From contig JAPLDF010000065.1 in assembly GCA_026391835.1 (NCBI GenBank), positions 87,860-151,859 of the forward strand: DNA of 64,000 nt, written 5' to 3'. The position numbers and the translations under genes were made by a program. This document shows positions 38,090 to 46,553 of this stretch, one piece after another. Numbering within the stretch: the stretch's first letter is position 1; the number at the start of each line of letters is the position of its first letter. The stretch is from Bacteroidota bacterium. Lineage in GTDB: Bacteria > Bacteroidota > Bacteroidia > Bacteroidales > FEN-979. The notes under the pieces are model-generated. The model saw nothing but the letters and a program-made list of their open reading frames with translations. It had not been told where the DNA came from and ran no database searches.

Positions 38090-38665
38090 AAGGATGGGGT
38101 GGATCTCACGTCCGTTTTTTGCACATCCGCGCAGCCACCAGTGGCGGGCATCCCAGAAGGGAACTCCTGTAATCTCAACCATGACCGGTTCACCGGTGGC
38201 CCTGAGCTGGCCTGCCGCCACCTGCATCTCACGCCTGGCTTTTTCATATGCATGCCTGAGTGCTGGCAGCGAATCAAATATCCTGCAATCCGGATCAGGA
38301 ATCTCGCCGATCATGGAAACGTCGGCACCAGGTGCTTTCAGGACAATGTGCAGATCGCGGTCATGTTCGGTTTTAACTGATACAATCATCGCAACCACTT
38401 TTACCTGCTGCTTTTCGTCATCATAACGTGGTAACCGGCCATCATTCGTTGACAGGATAAAAAAATGTTTCGGAGGATGAACCGCGACCAGGTCAGTCAG
38501 GCGCGAATCTGATATCCTTGCCGATAGCAGGTCGATGCCGCCACTGTCGGTAAGGGTTTTCACCTCCCATCGAAAAAACCCCTTACATGCATTGCCCTTT
38601 ACCTGCGAAAAACCGGTGATCAGGAACAACCATCCCAAAATGAATATCATGCCCCTTTTCATCAT
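38069..38665 (-). CDS. Secreted protein of unknown function
   Basis: The 198-residue product begins with a signal peptide (MIFILGWLFLITGFSQ after a basic start). The mature part contains VMVEITGVPFWDARHWW and GREIHPILSVK. This pair resembles the VTGVGFFD and NxIELHPVL phrases of small exported proteins seen beside extracellular nucleases and hydrolases in other phyla. No known catalytic motif is visible. The start overlaps the stop of the phosphoesterase gene upstream by 4 nt, so the two are co-translated. The end overlaps the convergent DUF5916 gene. Confidence 0.65.
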   Translation of the reverse strand: MMKRGMIFILGWLFLITGFSQVKGNACKGFFRWEVKTLTDSGGIDLLSARISDSRLTDLVAVHPPKHFFILSTNDGRLPRYDDEKQQVKVVAMIVSVKTEHDRDLHIVLKAPGADVSMIGEIPDPDCRIFDSLPALRHAYEKARREMQVAAGQLRATGEPVMVEITGVPFWDARHWWLRGCAKNGREIHPILSVKTLP

Positions 38666-39750
38666 TTCGCTATTTCCAGCGAATCCAGTACCTTCAACTC
38701 TGCGTTGTAAACCCTCATCTTTAAAGTCGCCGTGCTCACATCAAAAACGGCGAAATTATAATCAAAGGCCTGGGTTACCGTATAGGCAGCCGCCTGGGGG
38801 GTATAAAGCGGTGCTCCGGCAGAGCCAATGACCAGGTGATGGATTCCCCTGACCAGGTTGTTCTGGTAAAAATGAGAATGACCGGCAAGCACCATGTCGA
38901 CTTTGTTGGGTTCGAAAATCTTCTTTGTCATGGTAACCATACCGGCATCTTCACCGTGTCCCCCGCTGCAGTAAGCCGGGATGTGCGCCATCACGATTTT
39001 CCAGGTCTGCCTGGTCTGTTCAAGATCTTTTTTTGCAAACTCGAACTGGGGCGTGCCCGGGGCATAGGGGACCATGGTATTCAGGCAGAGTACATGCAGA
39101 TCGCCATAGTCAAAGGAATAGTAATCCTGTGTCCGGGAGCCCGACGACGGGTTCTGCATGAATGCCCTGGTGTTTTGTTCCCATCCTTCATGATTCCCGG
39201 TTGCATTGAAAAATGGCACCTGGGATGCCAGCTTGAGCTGGTCTTTGATGAAAAACTCCTTTTTCCAGACAGCGTATTTGGCGCTATGGCACAAGTCGCC
39301 ACCATACAGGGCCACCGCCGGATCTGCAGCAACCATGTTCCTCGAAATTTTTGCAAAAACAGCAGTACCGGTGCGGCAATCTGCCATCCAAACCATCCTG
39401 AACGGCATTCCCTGCAGCACTGCAGTAGAAAATGCCGCAACCTTGCTGATCGATTTTCCCTGGGTGGCCTGGTAATAGTACCGAGAACCGGGCATGAGTC
39501 CCTGCAACAATACCTTGTGCACATATGTTGTGCGCTTTGCGGTGGTCGCTTCAGCAATCTCTGTCCTGGCCATGAGCCCATATTCGGGAGTAAGCCCGTA
39601 CATGACGGTTACCTGGGCAGAATTATCGCATTCAACCAGCACATAAACAGACGTCTGCGTAACTGACTGCAGGTAGGGAGTCATCACGATTTTCGCATCT
39701 GCCAATGCATGCAGGAACAAGAAAAAAACAAGGGAAAACAGGTACTTCAT
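38662..39750 (-). CDS. Purple acid phosphatase-like metallophosphoesterase, secreted
   Basis: The 362-residue protein has a signal peptide (MKYLFSLVFFLFLHALADA) and an N-terminal fibronectin-like domain (about 25-115, LQSVTQTSVYVLVECDNSAQV). The calcineurin-like domain holds the metal-binding motifs WMADCRTG, YGGDLCHS, TGNHEGW, AHIPAYCSGGH and AGHSHFY. This arrangement is that of purple acid phosphatases, except that the first motif reads ADCRTG where classical enzymes have GDxG, so the metal site may differ. It probably hydrolyses phosphate esters outside the inner membrane. The gene overlaps the next one by 4 nt. Confidence 0.88.
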   Translation of the reverse strand: MKYLFSLVFFLFLHALADAKIVMTPYLQSVTQTSVYVLVECDNSAQVTVMYGLTPEYGLMARTEIAEATTAKRTTYVHKVLLQGLMPGSRYYYQATQGKSISKVAAFSTAVLQGMPFRMVWMADCRTGTAVFAKISRNMVAADPAVALYGGDLCHSAKYAVWKKEFFIKDQLKLASQVPFFNATGNHEGWEQNTRAFMQNPSSGSRTQDYYSFDYGDLHVLCLNTMVPYAPGTPQFEFAKKDLEQTRQTWKIVMAHIPAYCSGGHGEDAGMVTMTKKIFEPNKVDMVLAGHSHFYQNNLVRGIHHLVIGSAGAPLYTPQAAAYTVTQAFDYNFAVFDVSTATLKMRVYNAELKVLDSLEIAK

Positions 39751-39767
39751 GGCATGCAGTTTTTCTG

Positions 39768-39775
39768 CAAAGTTA
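39768..39775 (-). promoter_or_regulatory. -7 box of the metallophosphoesterase gene
   Basis: CAAAGTTA on the + strand is TAACTTTG on the - strand, a perfect TAnnTTTG box. It lies 17 nt before the start codon and separates this unit from the mevalonate/UbiA operon upstream. Confidence 0.45.
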
Positions 39776-39830
39776 CCTGAAATTCCCTTTCTCCATGCAT
39801 GCTTTACGCCATGGCATCATGGCGGTGATA

Positions 39831-40829
39831 TCAGAAAAATTTATAGATGACAATCTCAATGATCAGCCCGAGGATAAACCAAAGCCCGAACTTGCGGTTA
39901 AATTCAAAAGCATATGCAACCAGGTAGAGCGGCCAGGCACTTTTGTCGTACCCTTCGGGAGCCTCAGCCGGGCGGGGCTTTGAAAACACCCTGACCATCT
40001 TCACAAAATCCGGAACCGTGATAAATACCAGCAGCATGGCATAGCCCAGCTGACGGCTGACCACCATGTAGAGTACCAGGGCATACTGCATCAGCCAGAA
40101 AAAAAGAGTCAGGTACCTGGTTGGTTTTTCACCAAGGATCACCGGTAGTGTGCGCACCCCTTTTGCCTTGTCTTCAGGAAGTTTGTCGGTGTGTTTGCCA
40201 AGTAAGACCGTTGTGGGCCCAAGGGCATATACAAGGCTTACAAGTGCGACCCAGTTGTCCCAATGTCCCCCTGATACTACAAAGTAGGTTCCGCCGATCA
40301 TCAGCGGGCCCCATACAAGGATCACCGAAAGTTCACCCAACCCGAAATACTTCAAAGGCCATGTATAAAATAACAGGAAGAAGAGTCCGGCACCAACCAG
40401 CCATAATGTTTGCGGCCCTACCTGCCATGCGATCAAAAGCCCAAGGCTCAGTGCAATGGCCCCCGTAACATAGATATAGTTCATGAAAGCCTTTTTTGAT
40501 AAAAAGCCATGCTCCAAAGGATGCGGGCCGTAAAGTGAACGGTAATAGTTATTATGGTCAATTCCTTTGCGGTAATCCACAAGGTCGTTTAATAGGTTGT
40601 TGGTGGCATGGGCAAACACAAGCCCGAACAAGGCTTCGACAAATATCAGCCAGTGAAATACACCTTGCCGGTAAGCCAGGAGCCCGCCGATGACACCTGC
40701 TGTGGCGGTCATAATGAAAACTGCCGCCCGGGTTGCTACCAGCCATCTTGAAACTATGTCGAGGTGATCCCACTCATCTTTGGAAATCCTTGGAATAACC
40801 TTCAACGCTTTAATCCACATTTTAATCAT
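39831..40829 (-). CDS. UbiA-family prenyltransferase
   Basis: The 332-residue membrane protein has about eight to nine hydrophobic helices. The first Asp-rich motif is NNLLNDLVDYRKGID (NDxxDxxxD type, about residue 90) and the second is DKLPEDKAKGVRTLPV (about 220). A MenA-like phrase KYFGLGELSVILVWGPLMIGG lies between. It would attach an isoprenoid chain to an aromatic or other acceptor. MenA (menaquinone) is the closest type, but the acceptor is not proven. The start at 40829 (MIKMWIKALKVIP) was chosen because the upstream extension is mostly repeat. It follows the mevalonate operon with a gap of 69 nt holding a heptamer repeat, which links prenyl supply with use. Confidence 0.85.
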   Translation of the reverse strand: MIKMWIKALKVIPRISKDEWDHLDIVSRWLVATRAAVFIMTATAGVIGGLLAYRQGVFHWLIFVEALFGLVFAHATNNLLNDLVDYRKGIDHNNYYRSLYGPHPLEHGFLSKKAFMNYIYVTGAIALSLGLLIAWQVGPQTLWLVGAGLFFLLFYTWPLKYFGLGELSVILVWGPLMIGGTYFVVSGGHWDNWVALVSLVYALGPTTVLLGKHTDKLPEDKAKGVRTLPVILGEKPTRYLTLFFWLMQYALVLYMVVSRQLGYAMLLVFITVPDFVKMVRVFSKPRPAEAPEGYDKSAWPLYLVAYAFEFNRKFGLWFILGLIIEIVIYKFF

Positions 40830-40873
40830 ATATGTTGAGTTTAAATGAAACAATAGAAGAATTGGTAAAATCA

Positions 40874-40901
40874 AAAATCGAAAATCGTAAATCGAAAATC
40901 A
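40874..40901. repeat. Heptamer repeat (AAAATCG type) at the mevalonate kinase stop
   Basis: Four heptamers (AAAATCG, AAAATCG, TAAATCG, AAAATCA) run from the gap before the UbiA gene into the stop codon of the - strand GHMP kinase gene. The unit is close to the AATCGTA array at 13968. Confidence 0.75.
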
Positions 40902-41843
40902 CAATGAGACCTGGATAACAGGAATATGCCTATCTGTAAAATAGCTCATTGTCAACTCCTTGTCCCTGGTAAGACACAGGAGGAACCCTCCGCCACCTGA
41001 ACCGCAAAGTTTGAGGGAGAACAGGCCGGTTTGAAGACCTTCCTCCCAGGAGGGGATAAATACTGCAGGGATCGGGCGGTTCAGTTTCATCAGTTGAAAA
41101 CGCGACAACTCCCAGATGGCTTTCCACAACCCTTCCGGATCACCGGAAAGCAGTTTTCCAATGACCGAATTGACCAGGATGCACATATCGGCTCCTGCGG
41201 AAGTGATCATCCCGCCAGGAAAAAATTCTGCCAGGAAATCAGCAACCAGTGGCCCGGTGCTGCATGGCTTGCCCGAATCAACCAGGATTAAGTCGATACC
41301 CTCGTCAGCCAACGAATGCCCGCTGAAACTGACGGGTGCCAGCTCTCCATCCCTGCCGGCAAGCAGCGGTGTTTTCAACCAGGATACGAGCGGATCGAAC
41401 CCGGAACTCCTTCCGTGAAAAAAGGATTCCATCCGTATGAATATTTTCCGGAGGGCAACAAGATCTGTAACATCCACGTGACCTGTAATGTCATGACTTT
41501 CAACGTGATATGCATCATAAACGGCAGCGCAAAGCACCCCGGAACTGCCCATTCCATATCGCTGGGGAATGGTTGAATTTAAACAGAGCCCGTTGAGGAT
41601 GTCATGGCTGAGCCCGTCACAATCGAGGATTTTATTAAAAAACAGTGAATCTTCAAGGAAAAAATCACACATCCTTTTCAGATGTCGGTTGCTTTCAAGC
41701 GTAGCCACAAGGGCGTCACCGGTTTCATGACCGATATAGCCCAGTGAAGCACCAAAATGGTTGAAAGGCACGCCAAGCGCCGATGAGCCGAGCAGGATCG
41801 AATATTCGCCAAACAAGATGAGTTTTGCCGGGAAACGTGTCAT
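40899..41843 (-). CDS. mvk: Mevalonate kinase (GHMP family)
   Basis: The 314-residue GHMP kinase has the three family motifs: the start FPAKLILFGEYSILLGSSAL, the phosphate loop QRYGMGSSGVLCAAVYDAY (about 105-120) and the C-terminal SLKLCGSGGGGFLLCL. These agree best with mevalonate kinases, which convert mevalonate to 5-phosphomevalonate. The operon contains a second, different GHMP kinase, so the two presumably share the two phosphorylation steps. Which enzyme does which is an inference. The start overlaps the stop of the decarboxylase gene by 4 nt. Confidence 0.82.
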   Translation of the reverse strand: MTRFPAKLILFGEYSILLGSSALGVPFNHFGASLGYIGHETGDALVATLESNRHLKRMCDFFLEDSLFFNKILDCDGLSHDILNGLCLNSTIPQRYGMGSSGVLCAAVYDAYHVESHDITGHVDVTDLVALRKIFIRMESFFHGRSSGFDPLVSWLKTPLLAGRDGELAPVSFSGHSLADEGIDLILVDSGKPCSTGPLVADFLAEFFPGGMITSAGADMCILVNSVIGKLLSGDPEGLWKAIWELSRFQLMKLNRPIPAVFIPSWEEGLQTGLFSLKLCGSGGGGFLLCLTRDKELTMSYFTDRHIPVIQVSL

Positions 41844-42949
41844 AGGTCCGGTCTGGTATCATTGAACCTTGCCGGTCCAGGTCCGCAGCAATCGAAGATT
41901 ACGCGTTCATTCTCACACAACGGCTGCAAGGCACTCCGGATAAATGCTTCAACGGAAACCGCTTCGCCTGCAGGATACATCACATGAACATTGGCCCCCG
42001 CATCAAGGGTAAAGAACAGGGGAAGCCCGGTTTTCCTGGCTTCACGCACCCTGTGAATGATCCCGACTGTGCCTGGTTTCATCAGCAGTGTGCCAGGGTT
42101 CGCGCTCATGATGAGCGCATGCAGGGTGAGCGCCTCGCACTCAGCGATGGAACCTAATTTTTCAAAGTCATTGGCAAACAATGCACCGAGTGCTGCGTGC
42201 AGGTTGGTCTCTGCCTGTTTCATGCGGCCGTTGAAAAACGGGTGGCCATCAATCGACTGGTGCCCCATTGAACTCGGAAGACTTTTCGGATCACCTGAAA
42301 CAACCAGGATGGCATCCTTCATCAACATCATTTCGGGATGAACGTAAGAAGCCGCGGGAATGGCAAATTCATCGGATGAACCTGGAATATCTTGTGCTTT
42401 CCCCCACTCCGAAAATCCTCCATACAGGGAACGGCAAGCACTCCCCGAACCCATGCGGGCTGCATAGGAGGCTATATGCATAAAATCCTCCTGCTTCATC
42501 TCAGCCTTCAGGATATCGCAGGCAATGGTGAGCAGGCACAAGGCAAATGCGCTGATCCCGCTGGCGGAGGATGCAATTCCGGTGGAATGCGGAAAGCTGT
42601 TTTCGGTGGTTGCTGTCAGCGTGACCCCGGCCAGGACCGGTATTTCATGGGTCATCCAATGTAGAAGATGCCGCATCTTAGGTAAAAAAGGATGAAACAG
42701 ATCTCCGTTCACCGAAACCAACCCCTTCGGCGATGCTTCAAATGAAACGATCACCCGGGTCCTTGTGACAGCCCGGTCAAGCGTCATGCTCAATGAAGGT
42801 GTTGCAGGCAGTTGCCCCTCCTTTTTACCCCAATATTTCACCAGTGCGATGTTTGACGGACTTTGCCACCCAACACTGAAGGTTTCATTCAAAGCAAATC
42901 GCCTGGGGGAGACAGTTTCATTCAACCGTAACAAAGGTGAGACACTCAT
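41840..42949 (-). CDS. mvaD: Diphosphomevalonate decarboxylase
   Basis: The 369-residue GHMP-superfamily enzyme turns mevalonate 5-diphosphate into isopentenyl diphosphate with loss of CO2. The diagnostic PSNIALVKYWGKKEGQLPA is at about residue 30, followed by TPSLSMTLD, then FPHSTGIASSASGISAFALCL (phosphate loop) and MGSGSACRSLYGGFSEW. The late FTLDAGANVHVMYP is also typical. A short N-terminal stretch before residue 28 is not conserved. It overlaps both neighbouring genes by 4 nt (ATGA), which shows tight translational coupling. Confidence 0.94.
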   Translation of the reverse strand: MSVSPLLRLNETVSPRRFALNETFSVGWQSPSNIALVKYWGKKEGQLPATPSLSMTLDRAVTRTRVIVSFEASPKGLVSVNGDLFHPFLPKMRHLLHWMTHEIPVLAGVTLTATTENSFPHSTGIASSASGISAFALCLLTIACDILKAEMKQEDFMHIASYAARMGSGSACRSLYGGFSEWGKAQDIPGSSDEFAIPAASYVHPEMMLMKDAILVVSGDPKSLPSSMGHQSIDGHPFFNGRMKQAETNLHAALGALFANDFEKLGSIAECEALTLHALIMSANPGTLLMKPGTVGIIHRVREARKTGLPLFFTLDAGANVHVMYPAGEAVSVEAFIRSALQPLCENERVIFDCCGPGPARFNDTRPDL

Positions 42950-43869
42950 GCCTGGATTTCTATATCGTTGTAGGAAAATATTTTATCAAAACCCGCCTGA
43001 TGAAGGTGCCGGTTAACCACTTCACGTTCCATGCCACTGACAAACATGGCAAAATCGCCTCCCCAGGCGCCAAGGGATTTTACGGTGCCGGGAAATGTGC
43101 GGAAACGGCCTGCGATCGGCTCCCGCTTCAGGATGGTACTCAGGATGAATTCATGCTCATCAACCAGTTTTATCAGTTCCTCCGGCGAATCCGCATCACA
43201 GATTGCCGTGGAAAGCCTCGACACCTCGGCCAGGTCAATCGGAGTATAATTCTGGCTCAGCAAAAACGCGGCTGCTTCCCTGGCGCTGTCCTGTTTGTTT
43301 CCGAGGTATGTAAACCATGTGTTTTCGCGCAGCGCACTGCCGGCCCGTGCGGGGGTGATTTCGCGGCGCCCCTTTCGCAACTGGTAATAAAGCAATCCCT
43401 GCTGGCCCGCACATGCAATGTCATATCCTGAACCTTTGGAAATTTTCCGGAAAAGATCAAATGTCTGCACACCGGCCCAGGCTGCAACGAGCGAAATGAG
43501 CGTTGAACTGCTTCCAAGGCCCCATTCCAATGGATAATTGGCATTCACAACAACTTTCCATCCTGCCGGTCCAGTCAAAAACCCGGGATTCAGCCAGCGT
43601 GCGGCTAAAAGCAATTTTTCAATGTCAGAAGCCACCCGCTTGTTATCAGTCGAGATGAACTTCAGGGTTACGGGGTCAAACCAGGCGCTGAACCAGGTCC
43701 CGGCAACAGACCTGCTTTCCCAGTCAACTACCCGTTTGGCGGTTTCACGAATAATCATCTGCTGTCCGAACCTCACAGGCAGCGCGAGGGCCTTTGCCCC
43801 TGCGAGCACAAGGTATTCGCCAGTGAGGAGCAATTTACCGTTGGCATGAAATTCAATGGTTGATTTCAT
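42946..43869 (-). CDS. GYDIA-family GHMP kinase, probable phosphomevalonate kinase
   Basis: The 307-residue kinase begins MKSTIEFHANGKLLLTGEYL at 43869. A phosphate loop WGLGSSSTLISLVAAW follows at about 105-120, then the name-giving SGYDIACAG, and SLGAWGGDFAMFV near the end. GYDIA-type GHMP kinases are a Bacteroidota group that sits in mevalonate operons. The Asp in GYDIA takes the place of that in the GSGxDVA motif of eukaryotic phosphomevalonate kinases, so the second phosphorylation step is the likely role. It overlaps HMG-CoA reductase by 17 nt and the decarboxylase by 4 nt. Confidence 0.85.
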   Translation of the reverse strand: MKSTIEFHANGKLLLTGEYLVLAGAKALALPVRFGQQMIIRETAKRVVDWESRSVAGTWFSAWFDPVTLKFISTDNKRVASDIEKLLLAARWLNPGFLTGPAGWKVVVNANYPLEWGLGSSSTLISLVAAWAGVQTFDLFRKISKGSGYDIACAGQQGLLYYQLRKGRREITPARAGSALRENTWFTYLGNKQDSAREAAAFLLSQNYTPIDLAEVSRLSTAICDADSPEELIKLVDEHEFILSTILKREPIAGRFRTFPGTVKSLGAWGGDFAMFVSGMEREVVNRHLHQAGFDKIFSYNDIEIQA

Positions 43870-45169
43870 GCAAAAAATGTTTAACCGCATTAAAACTCAC
43901 TTTCCTGTTGCTGAAATACAACTCGGCTTCTTCGCGCTGGCCGTTGTTGACATTAAGCATATTCAGGATGTTTGAGAGATGCAGCCGCATATGCCCCTTC
44001 TGGATCCCCGTCGTGACCAGGCTGCGGATGGCGGCAAAATTACTGGCCAGTCCCACAGAAGCCACGATGCCCATCAACTCTTTTGCGGTCGGATTTCCCA
44101 GGATTTCAAGCGACAAACGTGCCAGCGGATGCAAATTCGTGATGCCTCCCACGGTACCCACAGCAAGGGGAATTGTAAGTTTGATGGCAAGCATGCCATT
44201 GTTTACCGAACAAACGCTCAGGGCTCTGTATTGCCCATCGCGGGCGGCATAGGCATGGGCGGCGGCCTCGGCAGCCCGGTAATCGTTGCCGGTTGCCATC
44301 AATACCGCGTCAACACCATTCATGATGCCTTTGTTGTGCGTCACCGCACGTGAAGGATCGTTTTGGGCGATCTGGTATGCCAGGCAGAGCTTGTCGGCAA
44401 AAACTTCAACCGGCAGCCGGCCTGCTATTGGTTTTAGGTGTTCAATCTCGCAGGATGCTTCTACTGTAACGGTGCATTCAGGGGTGTAGTTGCTCAGAAT
44501 GGCCATGGCCACCTGCAGCTTCTTTTCACTGGTTATGTCATCAACAGTAAAAAACAGGTCCAGCGCCTCAGCCATATCTTCGAGGCAGGTATTCACAAAA
44601 TTGGCTCCCATCGAATTGATGGTTTCCACCTTCAGTTCAAGTTTGTACAAATGAACGATGGAGATTGTTTCATCCAGGAGTTCCAGGCTGAGGATGCCTC
44701 CTCCGCGGCGAACCATGTTGGATGTTATTTTCTTAAGACGTTCAAGGAGGAATAGCTTAAGCTGGTGCCATCTTTCGCGGATATAGGCCGGGTCGCCGAA
44801 CCAGCGGAAATAAACATGCCCGAGTTTGACCGTCGACAGTTCAGTAACCCTGAAACCACCGCGTTCGGCCCAGAACCGGGCACTGTGTGAAGCCGCTGCA
44901 ACAACCGAACTCTCTTCAATAGCCATCGGGACATGGTATACTTTCCCGTTTACTACCACATTCGGTGCAATCCCATAAGGTGTATGAAAACTGCTGATCG
45001 TATTCTCGCTCAGTTCCAGGAAATGGCTCCGCTCGGTTTCATCCTCCATCAAAAAGCGCTCCAGCCTGTCTTCGGCCTGTAATGAGTCATTGCACAGCCG
45101 GGCTATAAAGTTCCGTTTTTCCTCTTCCGTCAGTTTCGAAAAACCCCTGACAATATCATTGGTTGTCAT
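43853..45169 (-). CDS. mvaA: Hydroxymethylglutaryl-CoA reductase, class II
   Basis: The 438-residue enzyme reduces HMG-CoA to mevalonate. Class II marks are the N-terminal GFSKLTEEEKRNFI and ENTISSFHTPYGIAPN, then VPMAIEESSVVAAAS with the catalytic Glu, NTCLEDMAEAL, and the AVTHNKGIMNGVDAVLMATGNDYRA segment with the catalytic Lys and Asp. The late LHPLARLSLEILG is usual too. Class II enzymes can run in either direction, but the operon shows that it is biosynthetic here. No HMG-CoA synthase is in the window. It overlaps fni by 4 nt. Confidence 0.96.
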   Translation of the reverse strand: MTTNDIVRGFSKLTEEEKRNFIARLCNDSLQAEDRLERFLMEDETERSHFLELSENTISSFHTPYGIAPNVVVNGKVYHVPMAIEESSVVAAASHSARFWAERGGFRVTELSTVKLGHVYFRWFGDPAYIRERWHQLKLFLLERLKKITSNMVRRGGGILSLELLDETISIVHLYKLELKVETINSMGANFVNTCLEDMAEALDLFFTVDDITSEKKLQVAMAILSNYTPECTVTVEASCEIEHLKPIAGRLPVEVFADKLCLAYQIAQNDPSRAVTHNKGIMNGVDAVLMATGNDYRAAEAAAHAYAARDGQYRALSVCSVNNGMLAIKLTIPLAVGTVGGITNLHPLARLSLEILGNPTAKELMGIVASVGLASNFAAIRSLVTTGIQKGHMRLHLSNILNMLNVNNGQREEAELYFSNRKVSFNAVKHFLHEINH

Positions 45170-46164
45170 CTGTTCCTGATTTGTAAAAATGCTTTTGCAA
45201 ATTTCAGCCCATTGATCTGGCCGGCCACATATGCCTGCAGTTCGTGATAGTCGCCCCGGGCATAACGCAAAAATTCCGAAGCCTGCCCATAAACGGCGGG
45301 CAGCACGCTTTTTGATAGATAATAATAGCCGTCAAGAAAGGAGTGTATGCCTCCCGAAACAATCAGTTGCCTGCACGACAAAGGTTTTCCACCGGTTACA
45401 AGTGCGTTGACCGTATCCAGCATCTCCCCGGCAGAATGTCCGACAGCGGCAAGGGGATCATATTGTTCCCTCAGCAGCGGCGAACTGCGTGCAAGTTCAA
45501 CCTTTGCAAAATTTGTCCCGCCAAAAGCTGCAAACTCAAAAGCTGCGATGGGGAGATTCATCAGCTGCATGATGCTGGCGGGCCCCATCCCCTGACCAAC
45601 CTCCTTGACGATGATTTTCAGGTTTGTCAATGACAGAAACGCTTCTATCGTGTCGATCGGTGACTGTTTCATCACGTCTCCTTCTTTTTGAAGCCATTCC
45701 TGGACGGGGTTCACATGAATGATCAGACCATCTGCCTCCAGGCGCCCTGCCAGGTCTTCCAGTTTCCTGTAGCTTTTATTTGCGAGCATCTCCTCAACCT
45801 GTACGATCCCGATGTTTGCAAACAGGGGCAACTCATCACCAATGATGCCCCGCATGTTAAAATCATCAAAATGGTCACTGTTCTCCAGCAGTATCCGGCA
45901 GGAACCCAGCCCCATTCCCATGCCAAACTCATTGCAGGCCCTGGCAAGGTTCCGGTTGATTGTTCCGGCCTCACGACTGCCGCCCGTCATGCTCGAAACC
46001 CAGATGGGAACGCGCATGGTCTTGCCCAAAAAAGGAAAAGGAACGATATCGCCACGCAGATGTGACCCCAGCATTGGTTCGTATGTAAACCTGGGATCGG
46101 CAAGTGCCGGTGCAACCCGGGAGGAAAAAGCCAGTGAAATATGATCGTTTTTTCTTTGTTCCAT
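45166..46164 (-). CDS. fni: Isopentenyl-diphosphate delta-isomerase, type 2
   Basis: The 332-residue FMN- and NADPH-dependent enzyme interconverts isopentenyl and dimethylallyl diphosphate. It shows MEQRKNDHISLAFSS at the start, PIWVSSMTGGSREAGTINRN, FGMGMGLGSCRILLE, LIIHVNPVQEWLQKEGD and a late ISGGIHSFLDGYYY. It is the first gene of the mevalonate operon (fni, mvaA, GYDIA kinase, mvaD, mvk, UbiA), where all junctions up to mvk overlap by 4-17 nt. The type 2 isomerase is unrelated to the Idi hydrolase-fold enzyme. Confidence 0.94.
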   Translation of the reverse strand: MEQRKNDHISLAFSSRVAPALADPRFTYEPMLGSHLRGDIVPFPFLGKTMRVPIWVSSMTGGSREAGTINRNLARACNEFGMGMGLGSCRILLENSDHFDDFNMRGIIGDELPLFANIGIVQVEEMLANKSYRKLEDLAGRLEADGLIIHVNPVQEWLQKEGDVMKQSPIDTIEAFLSLTNLKIIVKEVGQGMGPASIMQLMNLPIAAFEFAAFGGTNFAKVELARSSPLLREQYDPLAAVGHSAGEMLDTVNALVTGGKPLSCRQLIVSGGIHSFLDGYYYLSKSVLPAVYGQASEFLRYARGDYHELQAYVAGQINGLKFAKAFLQIRNR

Positions 46165-46553
46165 AACTGTTCAGGATAGTGTCAGACGAACACCTGCAGG
46201 TCATTTGTTCCCTGTGAAAAAAAACCGCTGATTGATACATCAAATATATGCTTTTTTCAGTAGTTAATTGCGCCGGTACGGTGATCTACAGCCAATATCA
46301 CCTGCACATTCCGATTTTTGATATAAATCAGGTAACAAAGGTACGAAAAATGTTCAGGCAAACAGGTATTGATATTCCTGAATTGCTGCGTCCCTATCCT
46401 CCCCGTCAACGGATCTTCGTTGCATCTGGCTGTATTCAAGCGCATGGCATGCCCTGACCAGGTAGGCAGAATGAAATTTTCTCAAGTGAAAAAAATAATT
46501 ACCTTTGGCATAGCTACAAACATTTTTTCGATTCACTAAACCAATTGCTCCTG
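46165..46553. promoter_or_regulatory. Divergent intergenic region with two -7 boxes
   Basis: This 389-nt gap between fni (-) and a sensor kinase (+) holds no credible gene. On the - strand, CAAAGGTA at 46336-46343 is a perfect -7 box (TACCTTTG) and would give the mevalonate operon a leader of about 165 nt. On the + strand, TACCTTTG at 46500-46507 is a perfect -7 box about 47 nt before the kinase ATG. The two boxes are identical. Short frames in the region (e.g. 46248-46457) lack any protein-like character. Confidence 0.5.

Noticed and set aside
38836..39666. 276-codon frame opposite the metallophosphoesterase
   Set aside because: The opposite strand carries all phosphoesterase metal motifs. 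This frame is a compositional shadow rich in Cys and His by chance.
46248..46457. Small + strand gene between fni and the multi-PAS kinase
   Set aside because: It overlaps the likely promoter of the mevalonate operon and has no start signal or recognisable protein features.
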